Of a stretch of DNA of 6,407 nt, positions 1 to 6,350 are shown piece by piece. The DNA comes from Pseudaestuariivita sp. (GTDB lineage Bacteria; Pseudomonadota; Alphaproteobacteria; Rhodobacterales; Rhodobacteraceae), in assembly GCA_020629995.1 (NCBI GenBank), contig JAHDCH010000156.1, forward strand, positions 1 through 6,407, given 5' to 3'. Numbering within the stretch: the first letter of the stretch is position 1; each line of letters opens with the position of its first letter. The notes under the pieces were generated by a model, which searched no databases, had not been told where the DNA came from, and worked only from the letters and a program-made list of their open reading frames with translations. The position numbers were made by a program, and so were the translations under genes.

Positions 1-83
1 ATCAGTCGGTGTCGCTTGAGATGTCGCTGTCGGGCTTTACCGCCGGGCTGGAAAAAGCGTCGGTGATCGCGCCGCGCCAGTAA
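1..83 (+). CDS. C-terminal end of a probable IalB-family protein (5' end outside window)
   Basis: Only the last 26 codons are inside the window, read from base 3 and ending at a TAA at 81-83. The peptide ends SLSGFTAGLEKASVIAPRQ. The SLxGFTAG pattern close to the C terminus resembles what I recall of the invasion-associated locus B (IalB) family, small secreted or periplasmic proteins common in alphaproteobacteria whose biochemical role is not established. A strong terminator follows 28 nt after the stop, which supports this being a real, expressed plus-strand gene convergent with lpxB. With so little sequence the family call rests on one short motif. The reading frame and stop are much more certain than the name. 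Confidence 0.5.
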   Translation, partial: QSVSLEMSLSGFTAGLEKASVIAPRQ

Positions 84-111
84 CCCCCAAGGGTTCGCCA
101 GGTTCACAGAC

Positions 112-139
112 CGCCCCGCCCGAAACGGCGGGGCGTTTT
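112..139 (+). terminator. Intrinsic terminator of the upstream plus-strand gene
   Basis: A perfect 9-bp G/C stem (112-120 pairs with 127-135) encloses the 6-nt loop CGAAAC and is followed at once by TTTT at 136-139. This is the classic Rho-independent layout for the plus strand. The hairpin also lies 8 nt past the lpxB stop codon, so it sits between two convergent genes. Read on the minus strand it has no U-tract after the stem (the run there precedes it as AAAA). For lpxB it would thus be at most a 3'-end-stabilising or weak terminating hairpin. Confidence 0.85.
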
Positions 140-143
140 GCGT

Positions 144-1310
144 TCAAAGGGCCTCGAGAACCGCGTCTGCCGCGCGCAATCCCGGCGAAAGGCCGCCCGC
201 GCCCAGACGATCAAGTGTCAGGGCCATGGCCTGCGCCTGCGCATCAGGCGCGTCCATCACGCCCAGAGTGGCGTCGGCCAGGGCCTCCGGCGTGCACTCT
301 GTCCCGATCCGTTCGGGCACAACGCGGGTGTCGCTGACCAGGTTCACCAGGTTCACCGTGTCCGTCAGCAGCAGCCGCCCGATCACCTGCCGCGACAGCC
401 AGCCCATGGTATAGCCCACCACCATCGGCGTCCGGGCCGCAGCCAATTCCAGCGCGACAGTGCCCGATGTGGCCAGCGCCGTGTCGGCCGCCCGGAAGGC
501 CGCGCGTTTGACAGCCAGTGCCGCCGCACTGCCGGTGCCGGGATCCAACGTGACAGGCATGCCCGGCCAATCCGCGACCGCCGCGCGCACAGGGTCTGCC
601 ACCGGCCCGGCCAGAGGCACCACGATCCGCAGATCCGGGCGCGCCGCGACAATCCGCGCAACCGCGCCTTCGAGGATCGGCAACATGTTGGCGATCTCGC
701 TCCGGCGCGATCCAGGCAGCACCATCAACAGCGGCGCATCGCCGATCCCGTGCTCGGCCCGGAATGCCGCAGCCGCGTCGCCCGTCGCCACGGGTTCCGT
801 GACCACAGGATGCCCCACAAAATCGCAGCCCATCCCGGCGCGCAGCATGTAAGGCGGCTCGAACGGGAACAGGGCCAGCACATGATCCACATGCCGCGCC
901 ATCTTGCGCGCGCGCCCCGGACGCCAGGCCCAGACTGTGGGCGCGACATAGTGGATCGTGCGCAGATCAGGCGCGGCGGCCTTGATCTGTTTGGCCACAC
1001 GCAGCGAAAATTCCGGCAGGTCAATGGTGATGACGGCGTCGGGGCGCATCTTGACCGCTGCCTCGGCGGTGTCGCGGATGCGCGCCTTGAGCGTGCCGTA
1101 CTGGCGCAGGATCGCGCCCAGCCCCATGATCGAGATGTCGTCCATCGGAAAGATCGACCGCAGCCCTTCGGCCGCCATCAGGGGGCCACCGACGCCGTGA
1201 AAGGCGACATTGCCCTCGCCCAGACGCTCTTTGAGCCCCGCCATCAGCGCAGCGCCAAGCTTGTCGCCCGAAGGTTCGCCTGCCGTGATGAAAAACCGCC
1301 GCCGGGTCAT
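144..1310 (-). CDS. lpxB: Lipid-A-disaccharide synthase LpxB
   Basis: LpxB (glycosyltransferase family 19) joins UDP-2,3-diacylglucosamine to lipid X, giving the tetra-acyl disaccharide 1-phosphate of lipid A and releasing UDP. It is a peripheral enzyme at the inner face of the inner membrane. The 388-residue product has the usual family length. Visible landmarks are AGEPSGD at 10-16, DLPEFS at 97-102 (D97 aligns with E. coli D98), PTVWAW at 124-129, VGHP at 165-168, LPGSRRSEI at 198-206 (R202 aligns with E. coli R201), and ATSGTVALELA near 280-290. The E. coli Asp and Arg are reported as essential. The ATG overlaps the lpxI stop in ATGA and has no strong Shine-Dalgarno of its own, so translation is probably coupled to lpxI. 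It is the last gene of the run, and its TGA lies 8 nt from the shared hairpin. No truncation or frameshift is seen. Confidence 0.97.
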   Translation of the reverse strand: MTRRRFFITAGEPSGDKLGAALMAGLKERLGEGNVAFHGVGGPLMAAEGLRSIFPMDDISIMGLGAILRQYGTLKARIRDTAEAAVKMRPDAVITIDLPEFSLRVAKQIKAAAPDLRTIHYVAPTVWAWRPGRARKMARHVDHVLALFPFEPPYMLRAGMGCDFVGHPVVTEPVATGDAAAAFRAEHGIGDAPLLMVLPGSRRSEIANMLPILEGAVARIVAARPDLRIVVPLAGPVADPVRAAVADWPGMPVTLDPGTGSAAALAVKRAAFRAADTALATSGTVALELAAARTPMVVGYTMGWLSRQVIGRLLLTDTVNLVNLVSDTRVVPERIGTECTPEALADATLGVMDAPDAQAQAMALTLDRLGAGGLSPGLRAADAVLEAL

Positions 1311-2110
1311 GCGCTTTGGGCCACCAGGAACAGCCCCGCAGCATCAAAGGCCGCAAGCGTCGCAGCGCGGTCCAGCAGCAGCGTCGAGCCAGCGGTGACG
1401 CAAGCCCCGGCAAGCCCCGCAGCAGACAATTGCCGGGCGGTGTCCGGGCCGATGCTGGGCATATCGGCGCGCAGGTCCTGCCCCGGCTTTGGCCGTTTCA
1501 CCAGAACCCCGCCGCCGCTGCGTTTGCGCGCAGGCGTGCCCGCGACAAAGCCAAGCATCGCCTCGGTGCCTTGCGCGGTTTCGATCCCGAGGGCGCGGCC
1601 CCCTTCGACCACCGCGCCCTGCCCCACGTCCAGCGGCGCCAGCGCATCCAGGATCGCGGCCCCCCGTGCAGCATCCGCTGTGGCCAACGCGTCTGGCTGC
1701 GCCGTGGTGTGACAGCCCGCCGCCACGGTCAGATCCGGCGCAACCTCATGCGCGCCCACCACCTGCAGCCCCTGACGTTCGACAAGCGCTATGGCGGCGC
1801 GCAGGCTGGCATCGTCTCCGCCCGAGGCAAGCGCCGCCATGATCATCGGCGCTTCGGCCTGCATCAGCGCGTCGAACTCTGACGGATCAAGGCGTGGCAT
1901 CGCAATGGCCCCCGCCATGACCACGCGGCTTGCGCCTTCGGCTTGCAGAAAGGCAAACATCTCACCCAGACGCGGGAAATTGGCGACAAAGTCGGTGGGC
2001 ACGGCCGCCTCTTCTCCTGCGAAGCCGATGATCAGGGCGTCAGGCTCTGCCGCCTGGATCAAGCCGGGCAGCACGCCAGAACCTGCAAGGATCGCCAGCC
2101 GCCCGGCCAT
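1307..2110 (-). CDS. lpxI: UDP-2,3-diacylglucosamine pyrophosphatase LpxI
   Basis: LpxI hydrolyses UDP-2,3-diacylglucosamine to lipid X (2,3-diacylglucosamine 1-phosphate) and UMP. In most alphaproteobacteria it replaces the unrelated LpxH. The 267-residue product fits the family (formerly DUF1009). Its N-terminal half begins MAGRLAILAGSGVLPGL, with a glycine-rich loop at 10-16. The C-terminal domain carries VVEGGRALGIETAQGTEAML (167-186) and GVLVKRPKPGQDLRADMPSIG (from 201), the most conserved block of the family, with D212 and D216 as candidate metal/catalytic acids. I chose the ATG at 2110 because the family N terminus begins there; the frame stays open a further 60 codons, but that stretch overlaps lpxA and has no family character. 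Only 1 nt separates it from the lpxA stop (TGA-C-ATG), and it overlaps lpxB by 4 nt, so it is probably coupled on both sides. Confidence 0.94.
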   Translation of the reverse strand: MAGRLAILAGSGVLPGLIQAAEPDALIIGFAGEEAAVPTDFVANFPRLGEMFAFLQAEGASRVVMAGAIAMPRLDPSEFDALMQAEAPMIMAALASGGDDASLRAAIALVERQGLQVVGAHEVAPDLTVAAGCHTTAQPDALATADAARGAAILDALAPLDVGQGAVVEGGRALGIETAQGTEAMLGFVAGTPARKRSGGGVLVKRPKPGQDLRADMPSIGPDTARQLSAAGLAGACVTAGSTLLLDRAATLAAFDAAGLFLVAQSA

Positions 2111-2111
2111 G

Positions 2112-2897
2112 TCAGCGCTCGGGCGTGAGGAAGGACCGGTCGCTGTCGCCCAGAATGAATTCGACGATCTCGCGCACATAGGCGCTTTCGGTCTCATCCC
2201 CCAGACGGCGCGCGCGTTCCTGGAACGGGCCTTCGCCCTGCGCCAGCATCTGGAACGCGGCGCGCAGGGCGGTGATGTCCGACCGGGCAACGCCGCGGCG
2301 TTTCAAGCCCACCAGGTTCAGACCATCCAGCTCGCCGCGTGGTGCCTGAACAAGGCCATAGGGGATCACGTCATTGGTCACCATGGTGACCGCGCCGATG
2401 ATCGCGCCGCGCCCGATGCGCACCCATTGGTGCACGCCCGACAGGCCGCCGACGATTACGTCATCCTCGATCACGCAATGGCCGGCCAACGCCGCCGAAT
2501 TGACGATGATCACGTTGTTGCCCACCTGCGCGTCATGGGCCACGTGGCAGCCGGCCATGAACAGGCCATCGTCGCCCACGCGGGTCACCCCGCCCCCGCC
2601 GCTGGTGCCGGTGTTCATCGTGACGTGTTCGCGGATGCGGTTGCGTTTGCCGATCACCAGCCGCGTGGCCTCGCCCTTGAACTTGAGATCCTGCGGGATC
2701 TCGCCGATCACCGAAAACGGGAACACGACCGTGTCCTCTCCGATCTCGGTCTGGCCGCCGACCACCACATGGCTTTTCAGCTCGACCCGGTCATTCAGCG
2801 TCACCTTGGGGCCCACATGGCAGAACGGGCCGATACGGACGCCTTCGCCCAGCTTGGCGCCCGGCTCGATGATGGCGGAAGGGTGCACGCCGCTCAT
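2112..2897 (-). CDS. lpxA: Acyl-ACP--UDP-N-acetylglucosamine O-acyltransferase LpxA
   Basis: LpxA catalyses the first lipid A step, transfer of a 3-hydroxyacyl chain from ACP to the 3-OH of UDP-GlcNAc in the cytosol. The 261-residue protein shows hexapeptide repeats of the left-handed parallel beta-helix across roughly residues 1-185, then an alpha-helical tail. Against E. coli LpxA, recalled from memory, the offset is 4. The residues reported as important there are all present: K72 (E. coli K76), H121 in HVAHD (H125, the general base), H140 (H144), H156 in VHQW (H160), R200 in LKRRG (R204), plus N194 (N198). The hydrocarbon-ruler position G173 is A169 here, which bears on acyl-chain length. 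A GAGG 8 nt before the ATG at 2897, lying in the fabZ tail, supports the start. The gene begins 3 nt after the fabZ TAG. Confidence 0.97.
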   Translation of the reverse strand: MSGVHPSAIIEPGAKLGEGVRIGPFCHVGPKVTLNDRVELKSHVVVGGQTEIGEDTVVFPFSVIGEIPQDLKFKGEATRLVIGKRNRIREHVTMNTGTSGGGGVTRVGDDGLFMAGCHVAHDAQVGNNVIIVNSAALAGHCVIEDDVIVGGLSGVHQWVRIGRGAIIGAVTMVTNDVIPYGLVQAPRGELDGLNLVGLKRRGVARSDITALRAAFQMLAQGEGPFQERARRLGDETESAYVREIVEFILGDSDRSFLTPER

Positions 2898-2900
2898 GGC

Positions 2901-3362
2901 CTAGGCCTCGAGGTCCATCATGGCGGTGAACTGCGCCTCTGCGGCCATGTCGCCGTCCACGGTGGCCTTGCCTTCGAATTTCCAGATCTTGCCGCCGGGC
3001 TTGCCGCGCAGCGTGGTGACCTGCATCTCAAGAACGTCGCCCGGGATCACCTTGCGGCGGAATTTGCACCCGTCGATCGCCATGAAATAGATCAGCAGAT
3101 CCTTGTCCGCCAGATCCATCGTCACGCCGACCATCACCGCGGCGGTCTGCGCCATCGCCTCGACGATGGTGACGCCGGGCATGATGGGGGTGCCGGGAAA
3201 ATGGCCCTGAAAGTGCGGCTCGTTCATGGTGACGTTCTTGATCCCCAGCGCCGATGCGGTGCCGTCGATCTGCTCGACCCGGTCCACCAGCAGGAACGGA
3301 TAGCGGTGCGGCAGGATCCGCTGGATCAGCTGGATATCGGCGCGTTGCAGGTCGGTCGTCAT
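2901..3362 (-). CDS. fabZ: (3R)-hydroxyacyl-ACP dehydratase FabZ
   Basis: FabZ dehydrates 3-hydroxyacyl-ACP to trans-2-enoyl-ACP in fatty-acid elongation. It consumes the same 3-hydroxyacyl-ACP pool that feeds LpxA, and balance between the two is known to matter in E. coli. The 153-residue product is a single hot-dog domain: [11 protein letters not shown] at 18-28, then GHFPG with the catalytic His at 54, then [11 protein letters not shown] with the catalytic Glu at 68. IPGD at 106-109 is also typical. I start it at the ATG at 3362 because the family N terminus begins shortly after and a G-rich ribosome-binding site precedes it. The frame is open further upstream to a TTG at 3407, but those 15 extra residues (Pro/Arg/Gly-rich) look non-coding. 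A 75-nt gap separates it from skp, the widest in the cluster. Confidence 0.96.
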   Translation of the reverse strand: MTTDLQRADIQLIQRILPHRYPFLLVDRVEQIDGTASALGIKNVTMNEPHFQGHFPGTPIMPGVTIVEAMAQTAAVMVGVTMDLADKDLLIYFMAIDGCKFRRKVIPGDVLEMQVTTLRGKPGGKIWKFEGKATVDGDMAAEAQFTAMMDLEA

Positions 3363-3364
3363 GG

Positions 3365-3371
3365 CTCCCCC
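3365..3371 (-). promoter_or_regulatory. Ribosome-binding site of fabZ
   Basis: Read on the minus strand the bases are GGGGGAG, ending 2 nt before the ATG at 3362. The G-run is a plausible pairing site for the anti-Shine-Dalgarno, though the spacing from GAG is short. It favours the ATG over the upstream in-frame TTG at 3407. The five Gs form half of a CCCCCGGGGG palindrome (3367-3376). Confidence 0.5.
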
Positions 3372-3437
3372 GGGGGTTGGTCTTGGATCGTCTCCGCGCT
3401 GTACCAAGCGGCGCGCGGTGCCGCAAGCGCGGCCGGG

Positions 3438-3947
3438 TTACGGCGCCAGTTCGGCGTCGATCCGTTCGATGGCCAGATCGGTGATCACCGCCTTGTCGCG
3501 CACCAGCAGCGTTGCGCCCTGTTCCAGCAGCACATCTGCGCCGCGTTCCTGCAGGATCGCGCTCAGGATAGGGCCGACGCGCTGAAAGAACAGCTGGCGG
3601 CGGTTTTCAAACTGCTGGGTCAGCGCCCGCGCCTTTTCGTCCTGACCGGCACGCAACGCTGTGACCTTGGCGTCAAATTCTTCGGCCAAAGGACGGAACT
3701 CTTCGGGCGTCAGCTCGGTGCGCCGTTCGGTCAGGGCGCTTTCCTCCTGGGTCAGGTCTGCCTCGATCTGCGCGTTTTCGGCCAGAAGCGCCGCGCGCGC
3801 CGCCTCGAGATCGGCAAGAAAGTCCTGACCAAAGCGCGACGTGCTCAGCAGCCGGTCGATATCCACGACCAGCACCCGCGCCTCCTGCGCCGGGACCGCG
3901 GCCCCGGTCAGGGCCAGAAGGCCCGACAGGATCAGGGCGCGCAGCAC
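3438..3947 (-). CDS. skp: Skp/OmpH-family periplasmic chaperone
   Basis: Skp is a trimeric, jellyfish-shaped chaperone that holds unfolded outer-membrane proteins in the periplasm and delivers them to the BAM complex, whose BamA is encoded just upstream. The 169-residue product starts with a signal peptide (hydrophobic LRALILSGLLALTGAAV, probable cleavage after VPA at about 20). A beta strand follows (ARVLVVDIDRLL), then a long charged alpha-helical stretch at about 42-120 matching the coiled-coil tentacles, and the C-terminal strand/helix DVLLEQGATLLVRD...AIERID that closes the family's body. I start it at GTG 3947: it is the only sensible start placing the signal peptide at the N terminus, has GAGG 8 nt before it, and lies 10 nt after the bamA stop. 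The frame is open far upstream, but that part only shadows bamA. By hand count the mature protein is acidic (about 29 D/E against 18 K/R), unlike basic E. coli Skp. Confidence 0.9.
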   Translation of the reverse strand: MLRALILSGLLALTGAAVPAQEARVLVVDIDRLLSTSRFGQDFLADLEAARAALLAENAQIEADLTQEESALTERRTELTPEEFRPLAEEFDAKVTALRAGQDEKARALTQQFENRRQLFFQRVGPILSAILQERGADVLLEQGATLLVRDKAVITDLAIERIDAELAP

Positions 3948-3955
3948 CGCCCGCG

Positions 3956-3959
3956 CCTC
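3956..3959 (-). promoter_or_regulatory. Ribosome-binding site that fixes the skp GTG start
   Basis: GAGG on the minus strand shares two bases with the bamA TGA stop (3960-3958) and lies 8 nt before GTG at 3947. No ATG is available near the signal peptide, so this site is the main support for a GTG start. A ribosome ending bamA would stop right on it, which favours coupled translation of skp. Confidence 0.6.
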
Positions 3960-6312
3960 AGAACTCGGTGCGGATGGTGAATTCGAAGTTGCGCTCTTTG
4001 TCGAAGGATTCCTTGACCAGCGCTTCGGAGAAGTTGAACCGCAAAGGTCCGATGGGCGTTTCCCAGAACAGCGACACGCCGACAACGTGGCGCAGGCTGA
4101 AATCGGCACCGACGATATCCGGCGCGTCCGAGCTGATACCCCAAACCGATCCGACATCATAGAACACGCCGCCCGAGATGCCGTATTCTTCGGGCAGGCC
4201 CAGCGGGAATTCCGCCTCGAACCGGGCGACCGCAAAGAAATCACCACCAAGTGCATCATTTGCGGATTCCGCATTGCGCGAGTTCGGGCCGATTTCACGC
4301 GGGCCGATGCCGCCGAATTCAAAGCCGCGCATGGTCGAGCTGCCCAGCACAAAGCGGTCGGTCACGCGGCTGCTGCCCGAGCTGTAGTGCAAGGCGCCGC
4401 CTTCGACGGTGGCGCGCAGCGTGACCTCTTCGTTGAAGACGCGGGTCTGCGCAACGGCGCGCGCGCGGGTGCGCACGAACTGGTTGTCGCCGCCCAGCCC
4501 GGCAAAGTCCTGGCCAAATTCGAACAGGAACCCGGCATTGGGGTTCAGGCCCGTGGTGCGCGTGTCGTAGGTATAGGTGTACCCGACCGAGCTGGTATAA
4601 AGCCCGCCCAGCTGGGATTCCGCGAAAATGACGTCGCCAAGGGCGTCGTTCACGTTGGAGATATCCGCATACTCGGCTGTATAGCGCACCTGCAGGCGGC
4701 CATTTTCGCTGATCGGGAAGGTCAGCGACGGGCGGAACAGGCCAATCGCGGTGTCATAGGAAAACTCGCTGCGCGTGATCTCGGAATAAGACAGCGCCAG
4801 GCCAAAGGCCACGTCGCGGCCCAGGAAGGCCGGCTCGACAAAGCTGAACGAATAGTCGCGCGCATTGGCCCCGGTCGACAGGCCAAACGACAGGCGCTGG
4901 CCCCGCCCCAGGAAGTTTTCCTCGCGGAAATTGATGTTCACGCCAAAGCCGTTCTGGGACGAGAACGTGCCGCCAAAGCCAAGCGAGCCGGTGGGGCGCT
5001 CTTCGACGTCCACATCCACAACCACCTGCTGGGGCGAGCTGCCTTCGCGGGCGTTCACGTCCGAGCGGCCAAAGAAGCCAAGCGCGCGGATCCGCTCGGC
5101 GCTTTCGCGGATCTCGCGCGGGTTGAACGGGTCGCCTTCGACGATGCGGAACTGGCGGCGGATCACGCGATCCAGCGTGGCGGTGTTGCCCTCGATATCG
5201 ATCCGTTCGACAAAGATGCGCGGACCACGTGTGATCAGGAATTCCACATCCAGCGACAGATCGCGTTCGTTGCGGCTGACGCGCGGCTCGACCCGGATAA
5301 AGTCCAGCCCTTCGCGGATCGCCAGACGCTCCAGCCGGGCGATCGAATTTTCAACCAGCGTCGGCGAATAGACAACGCCCGGACGCACGCGCAGCGCGTC
5401 CTGGAACAATTCGGTGTCCACGTCCTCGAGGTCCGAGGTGACCGTGATGTCGCCAAAGGTGAATTGCTGGCCTTCGATCACGTTGAAGGTGACGAAATAC
5501 CCGTCGCGTTCTTCGGCCAGTTCGGCGTTCACACTGTTGATGCGGAAATCGACATAGCCGCGCGAGGCGTAGAAATCCGCCAGCACCTGTTTGTCGAATT
5601 CGATCCGGTCCGCGATGAACGTGTCCGACCGGATGAACCGGCGGAAGATGCCGGCCTGCTTCGTTTCCAGCGCGCGGCGCAGGCGGCGGTCCGAGTAATT
5701 CTGGTTGCCGACAAAGCCCAGACGTTCGATTTCGACCACGTCGCCTTCGAAGATTTCGAACACAAGGTCGACCCGGTTATCGCTGCGGCGGATGATGCGC
5801 GGCGTGACGCGGGCGGCGATGCGTCCCTGCTGGCTGTAGGCTTCGGCGATCCGGTTCGAATCCTGCTCGGCAAGCGTGGGATTGAACACGCGCCGCGGTG
5901 TGGATTCGACGATGGGTTCCAGATCGTCATCCTTGATCCGGCGATTGCCTTCAAAGCTGATGCGGTTGATGGTCGGGAATTCGACAACCTCGATCACCAG
6001 CGTCGATCCGCGCGGCTCGACGTTGACGCTCTCGAACAGGCCGCTTTCACGGATGCGGCGCGCCGCGGCGTTCACATCGGCGGCCGACACAGGCTGGCCC
6101 CGCGCGATTCCCGCAAACGTCAGGATGGTGGCGGTTTCAATCCGGGCGTTGCCTTCGACCAGAACGGACTGGAACACAAAGGTTTGCGCGACCGCGCGGT
6201 CCGGAACCGAAATCCAAGCCGTTGAAACCAAAAGCGCAATCAATGCCGCTTTGGCCGGGGTCCTGGCTTTGCGCGCGCTGGTCGTTCCCGACCCGGCTGT
6301 GATCCCTGTCAT
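3958..6312 (-). CDS. bamA: Outer membrane protein assembly factor BamA (Omp85 family)
   Basis: BamA is the central, essential channel-like subunit of the BAM complex, which folds and inserts beta-barrel proteins into the outer membrane. The 784-residue precursor has a signal peptide with a long basic n-region and hydrophobic core AALIALLVSTAWISV, with likely cleavage after AVA at 42. Five POTRA domains follow at roughly 46-111, 112-190, 191-281, 282-364 and 365-438, each with the strand-helix-helix-strand pattern and xxEGN or equivalent turns. The 16-strand barrel covers about 439-784. The loop-6 motif of Omp85 proteins is MRGF at 661-664 (VRGF in E. coli), keeping the key Arg. The last strand, FEFTIRTEF, ends in Phe as expected of a beta-signal. 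The ATG at 6312 is supported by GAGGG 4 nt before it and by an in-frame TAA 15 nt upstream. It is the first gene of the run and probably carries the main promoter. Confidence 0.98.
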   Translation of the reverse strand: MTGITAGSGTTSARKARTPAKAALIALLVSTAWISVPDRAVAQTFVFQSVLVEGNARIETATILTFAGIARGQPVSAADVNAAARRIRESGLFESVNVEPRGSTLVIEVVEFPTINRISFEGNRRIKDDDLEPIVESTPRRVFNPTLAEQDSNRIAEAYSQQGRIAARVTPRIIRRSDNRVDLVFEIFEGDVVEIERLGFVGNQNYSDRRLRRALETKQAGIFRRFIRSDTFIADRIEFDKQVLADFYASRGYVDFRINSVNAELAEERDGYFVTFNVIEGQQFTFGDITVTSDLEDVDTELFQDALRVRPGVVYSPTLVENSIARLERLAIREGLDFIRVEPRVSRNERDLSLDVEFLITRGPRIFVERIDIEGNTATLDRVIRRQFRIVEGDPFNPREIRESAERIRALGFFGRSDVNAREGSSPQQVVVDVDVEERPTGSLGFGGTFSSQNGFGVNINFREENFLGRGQRLSFGLSTGANARDYSFSFVEPAFLGRDVAFGLALSYSEITRSEFSYDTAIGLFRPSLTFPISENGRLQVRYTAEYADISNVNDALGDVIFAESQLGGLYTSSVGYTYTYDTRTTGLNPNAGFLFEFGQDFAGLGGDNQFVRTRARAVAQTRVFNEEVTLRATVEGGALHYSSGSSRVTDRFVLGSSTMRGFEFGGIGPREIGPNSRNAESANDALGGDFFAVARFEAEFPLGLPEEYGISGGVFYDVGSVWGISSDAPDIVGADFSLRHVVGVSLFWETPIGPLRFNFSEALVKESFDKERNFEFTIRTEF

Positions 6313-6316
6313 CCCG

Positions 6317-6321
6317 CCCTC
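6317..6321 (-). promoter_or_regulatory. Ribosome-binding site of bamA
   Basis: GAGGG on the minus strand lies 4 nt (CGGG) before the ATG at 6312. Its first three bases (6321-6319) are the end of the inverted-repeat arm at 6319-6325, so pairing of that arm would partly mask it. Confidence 0.65.
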
Positions 6322-6350
6322 ACATTCTTAATCATGCGTTGAGATGTGAG
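6319..6350 (-). repeat. Inverted repeat in the bamA leader
   Basis: CTCACAT (6319-6325) and ATGTGAG (6344-6350) are perfect 7-base complements separated by 18 nt. In a minus-strand RNA the arms would form a 7-bp stem, extendable by two pairs (CT 6343-6342 with AG 6328-6327) past one bulged A, around a 13-nt loop CAACGCATGATTA. The 3' arm runs into the Shine-Dalgarno. As DNA the dyad could equally be an operator. The sequence is plain; a role is inference. Confidence 0.5.

Larger units (their letters stand above)
144..6312 (-). other. Predicted transcription unit bamA-skp-fabZ-lpxA-lpxI-lpxB
   Basis: Six same-strand genes follow with gaps of 10, 75, 3 and 1 nt and a final 4-nt overlap. No hairpin with a U-tract is seen between them. 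The genes share one theme, building the outer membrane. The tightest coupling is in fabZ-lpxA-lpxI-lpxB. The 75-nt skp-fabZ gap is the only place inside the run with room for an internal promoter or processing site, and I find no strong one. Co-transcription is inferred from spacing. Confidence 0.75.

Noticed and set aside
337..354. Tandem 9-base repeat (ACCAGGTTC twice) inside lpxB
   Set aside because: It encodes NLVNLV in the segment matching the conserved region before VPE. The segment has the same length as E. coli LpxB there, so it is normal coding sequence and not an expansion.
138..1712. A 524-codon plus-strand open frame opposite lpxB and part of lpxI
   Set aside because: It starts inside the T-tract of a terminator and is very Arg/Gln/His-rich without domain features. 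It is a shadow of lpxB and lpxI.
2898..2907. 10-base palindrome GGCCTAGGCC over the fabZ stop and the lpxA leader
   Set aside because: It is a single short palindrome with no loop and no second copy that I can see. It is explained by the GAGGCC codons plus TAG and spacer bases.
3398..3426. Possible internal promoter before fabZ (TTGCGG, 17 nt, TACAGC on the minus strand)
   Set aside because: Both hexamers match consensus at only about three of six positions, which is near background.
3420..3433. Small hairpin (GCCGC-AAGC-GCGGC) just after the skp stop
   Set aside because: The stem is only 5 bp with no U-tract, and such GC pairs are common by chance in this composition. It is not enough for a terminator or attenuator call.
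1791..3980. A 729-codon plus-strand open frame opposite lpxI, lpxA, fabZ and skp
   Set aside because: It runs across four clear minus-strand genes and their junctions, and its His/Asp/Gly/Arg-rich peptide is typical of antisense translation of GC-rich genes. No family motif is visible.
3841..6225. A 794-codon open frame on the plus strand opposite bamA
   Set aside because: It mirrors a bona fide BamA almost end to end. Long antisense frames are expected in high-GC genes with G/C-rich third positions. The peptide shows no domain, has biased composition, and its first ATG has no ribosome-binding site that I can see.
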